Origin: Vicugna pacos
Taxonomy: Eukaryota; Chordata; Mammalia; Artiodactyla; Camelidae
Length of the DNA stretch: 64,000 nt
Assembly: GCF_048564905.1 (NCBI RefSeq)
Contig: NC_133006.1
Coordinates: 22,660,001-22,724,000 of the forward strand
Reading direction: 5' to 3'
How positions within the stretch are numbered: the stretch's first letter is position 1; each line of letters starts with the position of its first letter. The notes under the pieces are model-generated. The model was given only the letters and a program-made list of their open reading frames with translations, was not told the origin of the DNA and did no database searches. The translations under genes and the position numbers were made by a program. Shown here piece by piece: positions 21,160 to 31,600 of the stretch.

Positions 21160-22085
21160 AGCCATTGATTTCCACAGTGCCCTGAGGCATAAATTCCTCT
21201 ATAAATGAATCCAATAAAGTTGTGACTCCTTCTGAGGAATCATTCCTGAGGTCAGTGTTTGATATTTGTTCTGGCCCTGGGAGGGCACCTCTCAGCTGTC
21301 TTGTTCCTCGGTTTTTATCTGCAAACTAGCCAGCCTATAGTGCAAGCTGTATATTCATTAGATCCACGAATTACTTCCCAGCTGCTTTTCATCATAGCCT
21401 TTACTGCTCATGAGAGTGCCTTTAGGTTTAAACTTCTCCATTTCTATTGCAAATGAAGTTTCCAAAGGAAGTGTCTGTTTCATGGCGATATCTGTTTCAT
21501 GGCCTATTTCTCCTCCCAGGCAAAATACCTGAGCCAGGGCCCCGAAACCAGGGTAGGGACAATGGCAAGCTTCCCTTTGGGTGACTCCCTTACTCTGGGG
21601 GCTGAGTTCTTTGCGGAGGGGATGGCCAGGAACTTGATGTTCTCTTGGCTTGCCTTTCCTTTACCCTCATCAGCCAAGGAAAGGGTTATTGGAGCCCAGG
21701 ATTTTGACATGCCACACTCAAGATGGATCCTCTGTTCCACTTTTGGAAGTTGGGCACAAGATGGGACCTCTTTAAAGTGCACTTATTTGTTATTTAGCCT
21801 AAGCAACTGATAGCTCAAGACAGGACAAGTAATGATGAGGTCCTGCTTCTCTTGGGAAGAAAGTCCTCTGGCTTAGACCTGAGGGGAGAGGGAGCCCTTG
21901 CTCTTGGCTGCAGCAGTCTGGAGTGGAGTCTCTGCCTTGCTGAGCTGGAAGTGGACAAGGAGACAGCTACTTTGCTCAAATACCACAGACTCTCACCTTT
22001 CTTACCAAATTTTTATAGATTTTTTAATAGTTGTTTTATTGCTTGCTATTTCTTTTAGACTTTAAACCAGAGGCTTTAAATGATT
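21160..22085. repeat. old repeat-like DNA, family not assigned
   Basis: The block with CCTCTGGCTTAGACCTGAGG at about 21865 and TTTTTATAGATTTTTTAATA, TTTAGACTTTAAACCAGAGG at 22010-22070 has the look of a diverged dispersed element. Open frames at 21499-21810 (+) and 21504-21782 (-) overlap on opposite strands and match no family I know, so I do not call a gene. Confidence 0.35.
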
Positions 22086-22179
22086 GTCTACTTTCCATCA
22101 GTTTTATTGGGGAGCAGGTCAGTGAAGTTCATTACATTGTTGATCTCCTTATATAACATTTTTGAAGTGAAAAAAAAAT

Positions 22180-22475
22180 CATAAAAATGAATAACAGGTT
22201 AGTGGTTGCCAGAGGTTAACGTGAGGGTTGGAGATGGGTGTTGGGGGTGAGAGGGAAAGCGGATGTGGCTATAACAGCGACATGCACGTTTGTTGTGATT
22301 ATGGTAATGTTCTGTATCTTGACTGTATCAATGTTAATATTTTGGTTGTGACATTATACAACAATTTTTTAAGTAGCAGCCATTTGGATCAGCTATATAA
22401 AGGGCACACAGGATCTCTCTGTATTATTTGTTACAGCTGTATGTGGATCTACAATTATTCAAAATAACAAGTTTA
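22180..22475 (+). mobile_element. old LINE-1 3' UTR
   Basis: Sense L1M-type 3' end: ACAGGTTAGTGGTTGCCAGA, ATGTTCTGTATCTTGACTGT, ATATTTTGGTTGTGACATTA, GATCTCTCTGTATTATTTGT, and the end TCTACAATTATTCAAAATAA. Confidence 0.7.
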
Positions 22476-22499
22476 ATTAATAAAACATGTTGCCACTAT

Positions 22500-22860
22500 A
22501 GCAATGAATTAGAGTGGGTAAAATTATGGCACATGGTTTCATGAATAATTATTAAAGCCTTAACAAACATTTGTAAAAGTATAACAAAGACATGGGGAAT
22601 CATTTAAAATACAGTGTTAAGCAATTTATGCAAGATAAAAAAATCTATATTATAAACTTACTTTTATAAAAAATAGAGATTATAAATTTTGGAAAAAGAC
22701 TGAAATATACATTAAAATGGTCATAGTGATTATCTCATGTTGGAGCAGAGACAGATTAATTTGTCTCTACTAATTATATGGACTTTCAGTCTTCTTCATT
22801 GAGCAAGTATTACTATATACTAAGAAAAGTAGTGTGTTAATTTTTATTTTTTAAAACAAA
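22500..22860 (+). mobile_element. old LINE-like 3' fragment
   Basis: GAAATATACATTAAAATGGT, ATAGTGATTATCTC and TTGAGCAAGTATTACTAT follow the order of an old L1 3' end. Moderate confidence only. Confidence 0.45.
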
Positions 22861-23850
22861 TAAGAATGTGACCTGCAGTACTTTTTATGGACTTGGATTT
22901 TAGAAGCCCTGGAGCTCCTCCAGCATCTAGTAACCCCACTGAGCGGGAGCAAGGGAATTGACAACAGAGAGTCAGTGTTGCAGTCAAAATACTCTATTGT
23001 GCATGGTAGATCATCAAAGAAGGCATTGACCAATTCCCTGCATACATTGTGTGTATACGGAGGTTGCCCTCTGGGCCAAGTTTTTAGCCATAAATTAGAG
23101 CTCTGTTACAACCACTGATGTTTTCCTTCCAGTGCTGCTGTTTGGAAGAACACTTGGTTATTTCTCTCCTTCCTTGATGGATGTTCCTATAGTTTAAGGA
23201 TATGTATAAGAAACCTCACTAAATCCTACTTAAGGCTACTCCTGTCTGCGTGCAGTACGATCTCCTTGTTCATATATAAAACAAGAATTTCCACTTTTTC
23301 ACCATTGACTAGGAACTGACAAGCCTAGAATAGTATGAAGTTGTCTATCTGCCTTAGAAACAGAAGAACTCATTCCAGGCTTTCAGAGAAGCATTTCAGG
23401 GTATTGCCAGCGGATAACTAATAACTTTACTTACATGGTCAGTTAATCAGTTGATTAGAAAGTGAATACAGAATGATGAAAATTAAGCTACAAAGATTTC
23501 TGTCTAGTTTGGAAGACATGTATTTCCTACTCCAAGGATGAAGATCCCATTTCATTGCTGTGTTAGGTGTACTAGCAGTGTGCTGGCTAGCTCTTGAATT
23601 ACAATGAACACAGATACCCTAAGGTGAGTTTTGACAAACAAATTCCTAGTCTTATCTCAAAGGGATGCTTGAAAACTGACTAACATTTGCATTAGTTAAT
23701 ATTATTTGGTCATGCTGAGGAACTGTTTTCTCTGGGATAATTAAAAATTTATCCTCATTTTTTGTTGAAGTCAGTTTTCAGACCATGTCCCTCCCCTTTC
23801 TGTAATTATTTTCAGTTACTAAAATGATCAGTGACATGGAATAAAAACTA
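22860..23850. other. intergenic DNA, nothing recognised
   Basis: About 1 kb without exon, clear repeat or strong motif. Short open frames here have no family features. Confidence 0.4.
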
Positions 23851-23854
23851 AATA

Positions 23855-24060
23855 TTTATTAATATTGATCACATTCCAGGAACCAGTTAGTCGTTAACAT
23901 GGGAAATCACATAATTCAATCCCCTAATTATACTGATGAAGAATTAGAAACTCAAAAGAATAGGTCATTGGTCCAGGCTACAGATCAGGCCCCAGAATTC
24001 TGACCTCATGACAGTGAACACTGTTTTTTCCAACCTACAATGTATATTCATTAACTGAGC
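23855..24060 (+). repeat. MIR-like fragment
   Basis: ATATTGATCACATTCCAGGA, then ACTGATGAAGAATTAGAAAC, and CAGATCAGGCCCCAGAATTC resemble a diverged MIR in the plus direction. Confidence 0.5.
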
Positions 24061-24123
24061 TCCAGAGTAACTTGATTAAGTGAAATGTTTCTTTGTATTG
24101 GAAGAATATTAAAAGAGGAAATA

Positions 24124-24254
24124 CTTTTAAAAATAAGTGACTTTTAAAATTTATTTATTTTTTCCCCTTAACAGAAGCACTCGGGATTGAATCCAGGACC
24201 TCGCGTAAGCCAAGCATGCGCTCTACCACTGAGCTACACCCTCTACCCCTCTAG
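24124..24254 (-). mobile_element. camelid-type tRNA-derived SINE
   Basis: Minus-strand head with TGTAGCTCAGTGGTAGAGCG (A box) and GGATTCAATCCCG (B box), then an A-rich 3' end. Flanking duplication AAGAGGAAATA at 24113-24123 and 24255-24265. The body is more diverged than the copy at 16751. Confidence 0.85.
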
Positions 24255-24639
24255 AAGAGGAAATATTAAGTTGCGGTGTGTGAAATTCATAGAATGAATT
24301 TTCTCTCAACTTTTATTCCATATACACTTCTGATCTCAGAAAAACTAATATTTTTTATTTCCTGGGATTTGGACTTAGGTAGAACAAAGTTTAGGTCCTG
24401 ATAATTTGACCTTATATTTCTTAAACTCACTAATTCTTGGTCTCCTATTCATTTATTAATCAATTGCCTAGCTGGTTATTGAGTGCTAAGAGCTATTCTA
24501 GGTGCTGAAGATTCAGCAGTTAAAAATGCCAAGTTTGTCATGGTGATTAGTTGAGAGAGAATACATCTGAAAGTGCTGCTTCTCTAGAGCAAAGTCATCA
24601 GCATGTGATAATACGATTTTCGCTCAAAGTGTCCTATGA

Positions 24640-25130
24640 CCATCAGCAGGTGGGCTCATGGACTTTTTCACAGTTTCCATCTCGTCCACCACAGGTACTT
24701 GTGCATCAGTAGTAGGGAGAGTTCAGTGTCATAGCCATTTCCTCCTTTTTAAAAACTGTGCAGGGACTTCCCGCAGATGCATGAAAAAATATCAAAAATA
24801 TCTTTTCCACCCAACACTAAATAGATACCCTCTACTCTGCTTCACAACTGCAAAATGTGGTTTCTTGGCGCCCTAACATGGAATATTACTTCTTTCCATG
24901 AAACTAGGTTGTCAGCCACTCCTCTCACCACGTATCAGTCATCCTGCCCCTTCTCCACCTTCTCCCCAAGACCTGGGATCAGATCAGACTTTCTTAAAAG
25001 ATACATCTGCTTGGAGACGAGTGATGCTGCTTCATTTTCTATCCCTATTGGTTGAAGAGAAAGGTCGGCAGGATGGGGATTTCCAGGAATGCTTCTCTTT
25101 CTTAAAATGACTCAATGTAAAAAGCTGGAA
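24640..25130 (+). repeat. local repeat unit A, carries X/Y-like module 4
   Basis: One of three related units of about 500 bp. Shared landmarks: CCATCTC near the left end, CAGGGACTTCC then GATGCATGAAA at 24761, the X/Y-like module at 25007, and GGGATTTCCAGGAA at about 25077. Distance from the CAGGGACTT landmark to the module is 246 nt. Open frames in this unit are not shared by the sister units and are not called. Confidence 0.55.
25007..25053 (+). promoter_or_regulatory. X/Y-box-like module 4
   Basis: X-like CTGCTTGGAGACGAGTGATG (25007-25026) with Y-like ATTGGTT at 25047-25053. TGATG to ATTGG spacing is 25 nt, as in module 1. The Y core is intact. Confidence 0.45.
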
Positions 25131-26080
25131 TGTCTTCCTAAAAAGGAATTAATCTGGACCTGACTTAACTGATGAGGTAGATTCTGGGTTTGAGGTCTGA
25201 GCCTGCAGGTGTTGCCTTTGAAAAGAGAGAAGTTGCATTCCTTCTAAAAAGACTCATTTTTCTCTCTTCATCAAATGTTATTTCCTAGCACAGTTATGAG
25301 AATGTTAGTATTCAGTAAATTCAAACCTTCCATTCTAACTGTCACGTCTTAACCTTGTAACCACACTGGGATTATCAAAATGGCTTGGTTCATTTCCTTT
25401 TCCGTTTGCAGCTATACACTTCTTTTGCTTTGTTGGGGGTAGTTCCACTTTGTAGCTCCCCTTCTATTCCTTAAGGAAGACTCTTCTCTCACATTGGCCA
25501 GGACTCTTCTACCCGCCTGCATCTTTCATCCTTTGTTGTCCCTGCATATCATTCCATTATACTTTATTTGCCCTTTTGCTCTGTAATTAACTTGAAACAT
25601 ACCCTTTCCCCTCTTTTTATGACTCTTTCTATCTCAGATTCACATGAAGAACTCCAATCTTTAATTTTTAAGGTTCTTAGAGATTTGTAAACCATTTGAT
25701 CATTTTCCCACTTTTGAAAACTCATGGCTCCATCAGTTTATGCTTTCATTATACTTTATAAATAAATCTACTGATGCTCTTGTTGTAGTATATTATAGAA
25801 AGATTATGTAGGCTATGAACTGCTAAGAAACAGGATCTACAGATTCCATTCATCCTGGCAATGCCAGCACTGTGAAGAATGCTTTACACAATTGCAGCCC
25901 TAATACATTTTTACTAAGTTTATAGTCTCCAAAGAGAATTGAATATTCTTCTCTTTTTGAAGTTGGGATAGAATTCCTGTACACCCACTATACTTCCAAA
26001 AATGGTATAAAATGTTATTTGCAGAATTGTTATAAAGATTAAGTGAGATAATTGAAAAATGCTTAATCTGGACCAGGAAC
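25130..26080. other. intergenic DNA, nothing firm
   Basis: Pyrimidine-rich non-coding DNA. Parts near 25440-25640 may be LINE-2-derived, but the match is too weak to annotate. Confidence 0.3.
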
Positions 26081-26595
26081 TATTGATTCTTTTTTCATCT
26101 TTGCTCCTGCACTTTCTTATGATATCCAGCAGGTGGAGAGATGGCCCTGAACACCTCTCCTTTCAATCTTCCCACCACAGAGATTAAATTTTTTTTTACC
26201 AGCAATGAGATACTTGCATCACAGCAACTTCCTTTCCATCTAATCCTGTCCAGGGGCTTTCCAAAGATGCCTGAAAGGAACAAATATCCTGATTATAGCA
26301 CTTTACACCCATCTAAATCATTCTTAAAAACCAAAAGGGAAGAATTCTTGGCAATTCACACAGCTGTATCCTGTTTCTTCTCACAAACTACAAGTATAAG
26401 ACATCCTTCTCACCCTATAACTCATAACCTGTCCCTACCCCACTTTCTCACAGGACCTTGAAACCAGACTCATAGTAGGAGCATTACAGTAGCATTATTT
26501 GGTGGAGATGAGTGATGTTGCTTCACCCATTGGTTGTATAGGAAGGAAATTCATAAGAAATGGGGATTTTTATCAAGTATCTTTGTTCAGCAAAT
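26080..26595 (+). repeat. local repeat unit B, carries X/Y-like module 5
   Basis: Sister of the units at 24640 and 29080. Landmark CAGGGGCTTTCC then GATGCCTGAAA at 26251; module at 26501, 250 nt later; GGGGATTTTT at about 26563. Confidence 0.5.
26501..26535 (+). promoter_or_regulatory. X/Y-box-like module 5, short spacing
   Basis: X-like GGTGGAGATGAGTGATGTTG with Y-like ATTGGTT at 26529-26535. The spacing from TGATG to ATTGG is 16 nt, about 10 nt (one helical turn) shorter than in modules 1 and 4. Confidence 0.4.
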
Positions 26596-26599
26596 TGAT

Positions 26600-27265
26600 C
26601 TGCTTCATCCAGAAAGAAAGACTCTAGGACCCAGGCTACAGAAGGATCCCAAGATTCAAGGACCAGGTCTTTCAACACTGCTCCTGGAAGGAGAAAAGAG
26701 ACAGCTCGAAAAAGCTCTGCATCTACTTTCCCTACTCATCCAATCGCGGTACCTTGTACAAGATGCCCAGTAGTACCAGCCCTCTAGTCTCACTGCCAAC
26801 TCCCTAGTCTTGAAGCTCTTCTTATACCAATATGACAGCCGGGTTACCAGCAGTTGATTTTGCTGCTTTGCCTTTATATATTTCAGTTCGTTACCTTCCT
26901 GCTCTGCCCAGCTGCTAAGGCCCTTCATACAGCAGGTCCTCTCCCCTCTCTGCTCTTAGCCCAGACTGCTCCACTCCTGTCAGTCAGCGCTTCTCCTTCA
27001 GTTACTTCACCCCTCCTTCCCCCGGTATTTCCAGCCTGAGCCGGTGCTGTTTTTGCTCATGTGACTCATGATTGTTCCTTTTCCTCTGCTGTTCTTCTGA
27101 ATCGTATCTTCCTCCTTCTCTGATTCAAGTCTTACTTCTGCAAATGAACTACATTTTCAAGTTTCTTCTAAATACTCCAACCTGTATGAATACACCCTTC
27201 TTCTACTGTGTTTAAATTTGATTACTTTAAAATTATACTCTTTGGTATTTTCATTATAATTATAA
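26600..27265. other. intergenic DNA, nothing recognised
   Basis: Non-coding. Opposite-strand open frames at 26534-26773 and 26656-26928 overlap and match no family, so neither is called. Confidence 0.35.
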
Positions 27266-27269
27266 ATGT

Positions 27270-27485
27270 ATTTATTCTTTTTTCAATTGAAGTATAGTTG
27301 CTGTATAATATGTTACAGGTGTACAATACAGTGATTCACAGTTTTAAAAGGTTATACTCCATTTATAGTTGTTACAAAATACTGGCTGGACCCCCTGTGT
27401 TGTACATCCTTGTAGCTTGTTTTATACCTAATAGCTTGTGCCTCTTTATCTCCTACCCCGTGTTGCCCCTCCCCCTTCCCTGTAT
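27270..27485 (-). mobile_element. LINE-1 3' UTR fragment, antisense
   Basis: CAATTGAAGTATAGTTGCTG, TACAGGTGTACAATACAGTG, TTGTACATCCTTGTAGCTTG and CCCCTCCCCCTTCCC: artiodactyl L1 3' UTR in antisense. Confidence 0.75.
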
Positions 27486-28199
27486 TTATTCTGAATGTAT
27501 TGTTTATTAATTCAACAACTATTAATAATTACCTGTTCTGAACCAGGTATTTCTCCAGGAACTGAGGGAGAGAATGGTGCACAAGAAAGAGCAAGCCTCA
27601 CGGGGCTTACGTTCTGTGTGTTCCCTTCCTTCACCTTGTTAGTGCGGCCACCAACACTCGTCTGAAAGTGGGAGGTATCCAGTAAGTGTTTGCTCTTTGA
27701 ATTTCACCCGTGTCACTCCATGCTTCTACAGTCCACGTAGCACTTAGCATAATGCTTGGCATTCAGAGGTGACCAGGTAAAATTTGCTGTTTAATTGATG
27801 TTGTATCAAGGAGAAATGAAGATGGACATTAGGAAGAGTTTTCTGACTTTGGAAGTGATGATTAAGGAGGCAATCCCTGCCATGCCACTCTCCTCTCCCC
27901 TCTTCGCATTTTCACACTTTGGTTCATCACCTTCCTAAAGGTCACCTTGTTTCCCAGATTTAATTCCCTTTTCCTCCTGTGATTTCCAAAGCATCCGAGG
28001 GTGTGCTCCTCTGTCCTTGTTTCTTTTTTTCTAGACCCATCCTGGGGCCCGGCTAGCGAGAGGCTGCCTAGTCAGCAGGGTGTACTTGTCAGAGGTCTCC
28101 TCAGTTTTCCTCGCACATCCCGTGACACTCAGTAGTCGTGCCCAGTAATCCATACCATCCCTGCTTAGATGTTACACTTGTGACTGCCGGTTAATGTTT

Positions 28200-28440
28200 T
28201 TCTTTATAATTAGTGAACTTTTAATCTTATTTTAAAAATCTTTTTATACTTCAAGGTCATAAAGATATCACCTAATATTATTTTCTAAAGATTTCATTGC
28301 ATTGCTTTTTTACATATAGATACGCAACTCAACTGGAATTAATTTTGCGTATGGTGTGAAATAGGTGTCAAATTTCATTTATTTTTTCCGAAAGTGTATC
28401 CAACTGATCCAGCAGCACTTACTGACAAGACCAACCTTTC
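28200..28440 (-). mobile_element. LINE-1 fragment, antisense
   Basis: TTATACTTCAAGGTCATAAA, AACTGGAATTAATTTTGCGT, GTGTCAAATTTCATTTATTT, AACTGATCCAGCAGCACTTA: antisense L1 text, diverged. Confidence 0.65.
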
Positions 28441-29080
28441 CTGGCTGCTCAGTTGAAAACATTTAGGTCACAAAAGAGCCGAAAAGAGGCACAAAAGAGA
28501 ACAGGCCATATAATTCAGTTTATACAATGCTACTAAGCATGTTAGAGATACAAAGCAGGTTGCGGAGATACGCTGAAAATCAAGGAAGCGACTGCTGTAT
28601 AAGTCTGGGTAACGACTTATCCTGGTGGGGAGACAGAGGAGTGTGGACGGAAAGAGGGACATTATACACTTATGGAAGGTTGGCCCAATGTTCCCAATGT
28701 CCTCTTTCCAGATCTGGGCAGTGGTTCCATGAATATTGGAATATCATTGTAATATTAAACATTATAATAATTAAGTTGTGCATGTATGCTTTATGTGTTT
28801 TTCTATATGTGTATTCTATTTCACTATAAAGTGTTAAAATGTAAAATAGTTAATTTCCTGACCAGATCCTAGTCATCAACATTTGTGATTACTACTCAGT
28901 GATCGGTGTTTTTCAGCGTTCTAGGGATGCAGCAGCTAACTGAAAATATCGTGTAATACGCATGGCCATTTCAAGGCTCTGATGAGAACTAAATGGAATA
29001 TAGCCTCTGGAAGTACGTAACTTGGTACGTTGTAGAAAATAAATGGTAATTCATTATTTGATTTTCCTTTCATTTGTCTG
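28440..29080. other. intergenic DNA, nothing recognised
   Basis: Non-coding between a LINE-1 fragment and repeat unit C. The open frame 28527-28829 has no family features. Confidence 0.35.
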
Positions 29081-29565
29081 TGCACCCAGAGCTGGGACAG
29101 TAGATCTCATTCATAGTCTCCATCTCTTCTAGGTCAGGAATAGCAGGGAGATACCAGCACCATAGCTTTTTATTTGTGCTTTTTAATCACAGCCAGGGAC
29201 TTCCCACATAGGTATGAAAAGTCAGGCATCATGTTTCTATCATTCTAAATGCCTAGCACCTCCAATCCTCACTCTGTATTTTGCTTTGCTCTGTAAATGC
29301 TCTTTCCTTGCTAATCACCTAATTCATTCCATTAACGGATATTTTTAGCCTTTATTATCAACAACTAACTTAGTCATTCTGTTCTCTCCTGCTTTCTACC
29401 CAAGACTTTAAATAAAGACCTTCTGGTTAGATGTATCTGCCGGAGATAAGTGATGCTGCCTCATTCTTTATCCCCACTGGTTATAGAAAAAAACCAGTTA
29501 TCTGAGAAAGGATGTGATTTTCCAGGAAATCTTTCTCTTTCTCTTTCTCTTTCTTATTTCTCCAA
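29080..29565 (+). repeat. local repeat unit C, carries X/Y-like module 6
   Basis: Third sister unit. Landmarks: CCATCTC near 29120, CAGGGACTTCCCACA then GGTATGAAA at 29194, module at 29437 (243 nt later), GATTTTCCAGGAA at about 29513. Confidence 0.55.
29437..29482 (+). promoter_or_regulatory. S/X/Y-like module 6
   Basis: X-like CTGCCGGAGATAAGTGATGC (29437-29456) with ACTGGTT at the Y position (29476-29482; ATTGG lost). An S-box-like AAGACCTTCTGG begins near 29415, much as AGGACCTTCAT precedes X in the DRB promoter at 40011. The gap is about 4 nt longer here. Confidence 0.4.
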
Positions 29566-29949
29566 AGTATCTCTCACCCAGAAGGAAAGAACCATCACCC
29601 AGACTAACAGGAGGATTGATCTTTTGTATGTTATCTCCAGAAGGAAAGAAAAGATATTTCTTCTAAAAGACCTCATGTTCCTCCTTTTTTCATCAAATCA
29701 AATATCAGTTTTTAATACATGTCTGGGCACCCCAAAATGCATGGTATTCCTATTACTTATTCCTGCTGTTATCACACTAGTCTCTACTTCCAACCCCCCA
29801 TAACTAACCTTGGATTGCTCAACATTTTCCTAGTTAATATTTTTTCTAATCCCATTCCTATCTTTCTAAAAGATGTAACTTCTTTATCATTTTTTCAATG
29901 CCTTACTTAGCATAGTTTAACTATGTATATCCACTCTGATCTCCCAGCA

Positions 29950-30385
29950 TTATTTAGTGAGGAATTTCAATACCTGTCAAACAGGGTCCCTCACTATCTG
30001 CCACCTCCTGACCACCCCCTTGTTTCTATTCCCCAGATATCTCTAACCAGCCTGAAACATGACTCCTTCCTACGTTCTAAGTCTCACTTCTTCAGTAAGA
30101 CTGTACTCACATCTATACAAATGCTTCCTTGTTGTTGCAAATTATGTTTCTACTTAATTTTAATTGTTTTATCTTAAGAATTAATTTTACCAATCTGTGT
30201 TTTGATTTTTTATAGATGTCTATTGTAGGTCTTGTCACATGATTTTATGTTAATTTTATAGTCTATCTTTACTGTGAGGTTTTAGTTTTCCTAAAGGTAG
30301 GATCTGAATCATGTATATCCTTTTATCTTCAGCATTAGAAGAATTTCATGCATATAGGAAGCACTCAGTAAACTTACTGTGAATT
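29950..30385 (+). repeat. LINE-2-like fragment
   Basis: TAAGTCTCACTTCTTCAGTA and, near 30300-30375, a block resembling the L2 end (AGGTAGGATCTGAATCATGT, AGGAAGCACTCAGTAAAC). Diverged; moderate confidence. Confidence 0.4.
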
Positions 30386-30399
30386 GAACATCCACAACT

Positions 30400-31600
30400 A
30401 GATCACATACGTACGTACGTATACATGTAGTGAGTTCTCAGCTAAAATTTACCTAATGGCAGTGAATGGTTAACACCACTGTAGGAAAAAGATATGAAGG
30501 ATAGAGATCAAGAATATTTTTCTGACTGTAAGGATATTAGATTTGGAAATATGTGAAAGAGGGGCAAAATTGTCTTTTCTCCAAATTACCGCTTACTACC
30601 GTCAATCTGTGTGGCTGTGGCTGTGGCTCCCACAATTTCTCCTATGTAGGAACAGATACCTGTTCTTCCTAGAAGATAAGAGGATGCACTGACTAGTGAC
30701 CAAGGGTCACCCGGTCCCAGGACCATGTCCCAGGTGATACCCGATGCTCCTCATTTTATAATTTATTACTAATCACAAAAGATTTTCAGGATGCTGGGTG
30801 TTTTGGATGTCCTTTATTCTATTTTCCCTCACTCCTCAATATATCCATAAAAAGTCTCATCAAAACCATTCTGATATGTTATGGAATTATCTATTGCAGA
30901 ACCTCTTGAGATTGATCTCTCATCCCCTCATTCTCTTCTCCCAAATGCTGGAGTCCATGAAGTGAAGAGACTAGCAGAAGCCATGTGCCTACTTTGGACC
31001 TCAGAACAGAGTATCAAGAGCTTTCGTAGAGTATCCTGTGGGAATCAGTAATCTTTTCCCAATGTTTTCCCATTATTTTCATGTTAATCACCATCCTTAT
31101 TTAATGCTGCTGCTGAGGTATTACTTCTTTTTCTGACTAGACTTCGGTAACCCTGGCCCATGGCGCCACCTTGGCTCGTGCTCCATTCCTTACTGTCCTT
31201 CTGTGGTTCACATGTGCTGCTTTCCGGGAACCATGCGCTTTGTCACCGAACACAATGCTCAGCTTTCCCCCCAAATCCCATTCCTTCTCCCCAACATTTG
31301 CATTTAAAACAATATTTCCTTTCTATCTCTCTTTTCTGCACTTACCTTCTTTTATTTTCCCCAGTATTCACAAAAATGCTTCCAGTTCTCCTGAGAACTC
31401 TCATTTTAAAAGAATGTTGAGGCAGTCCAAGATGCCCATGTAGGGAAACCCTGAACTCACCTCCTCCCATGGAGAAGCCGAATCTGCGGCAACATATGAG
31501 ACAATTTCCTCTGAAAAGGACCTGAAAACCAGCTGAGCAGCTACTTCACATTGCAAGCAAGAAAAGGGCCACTTGAAGGTGGGTAGGAGAGGCTGAGACA
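30400..31600. other. intergenic DNA, one short ACGT run
   Basis: A small CpG-bearing tandem run (ACGT)n lies at about 30408-30421. The plus-strand open frames 31160-31420 and 31171-31443 overlap in different frames; neither shows a family signature, and I do not call a gene. Confidence 0.35.
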
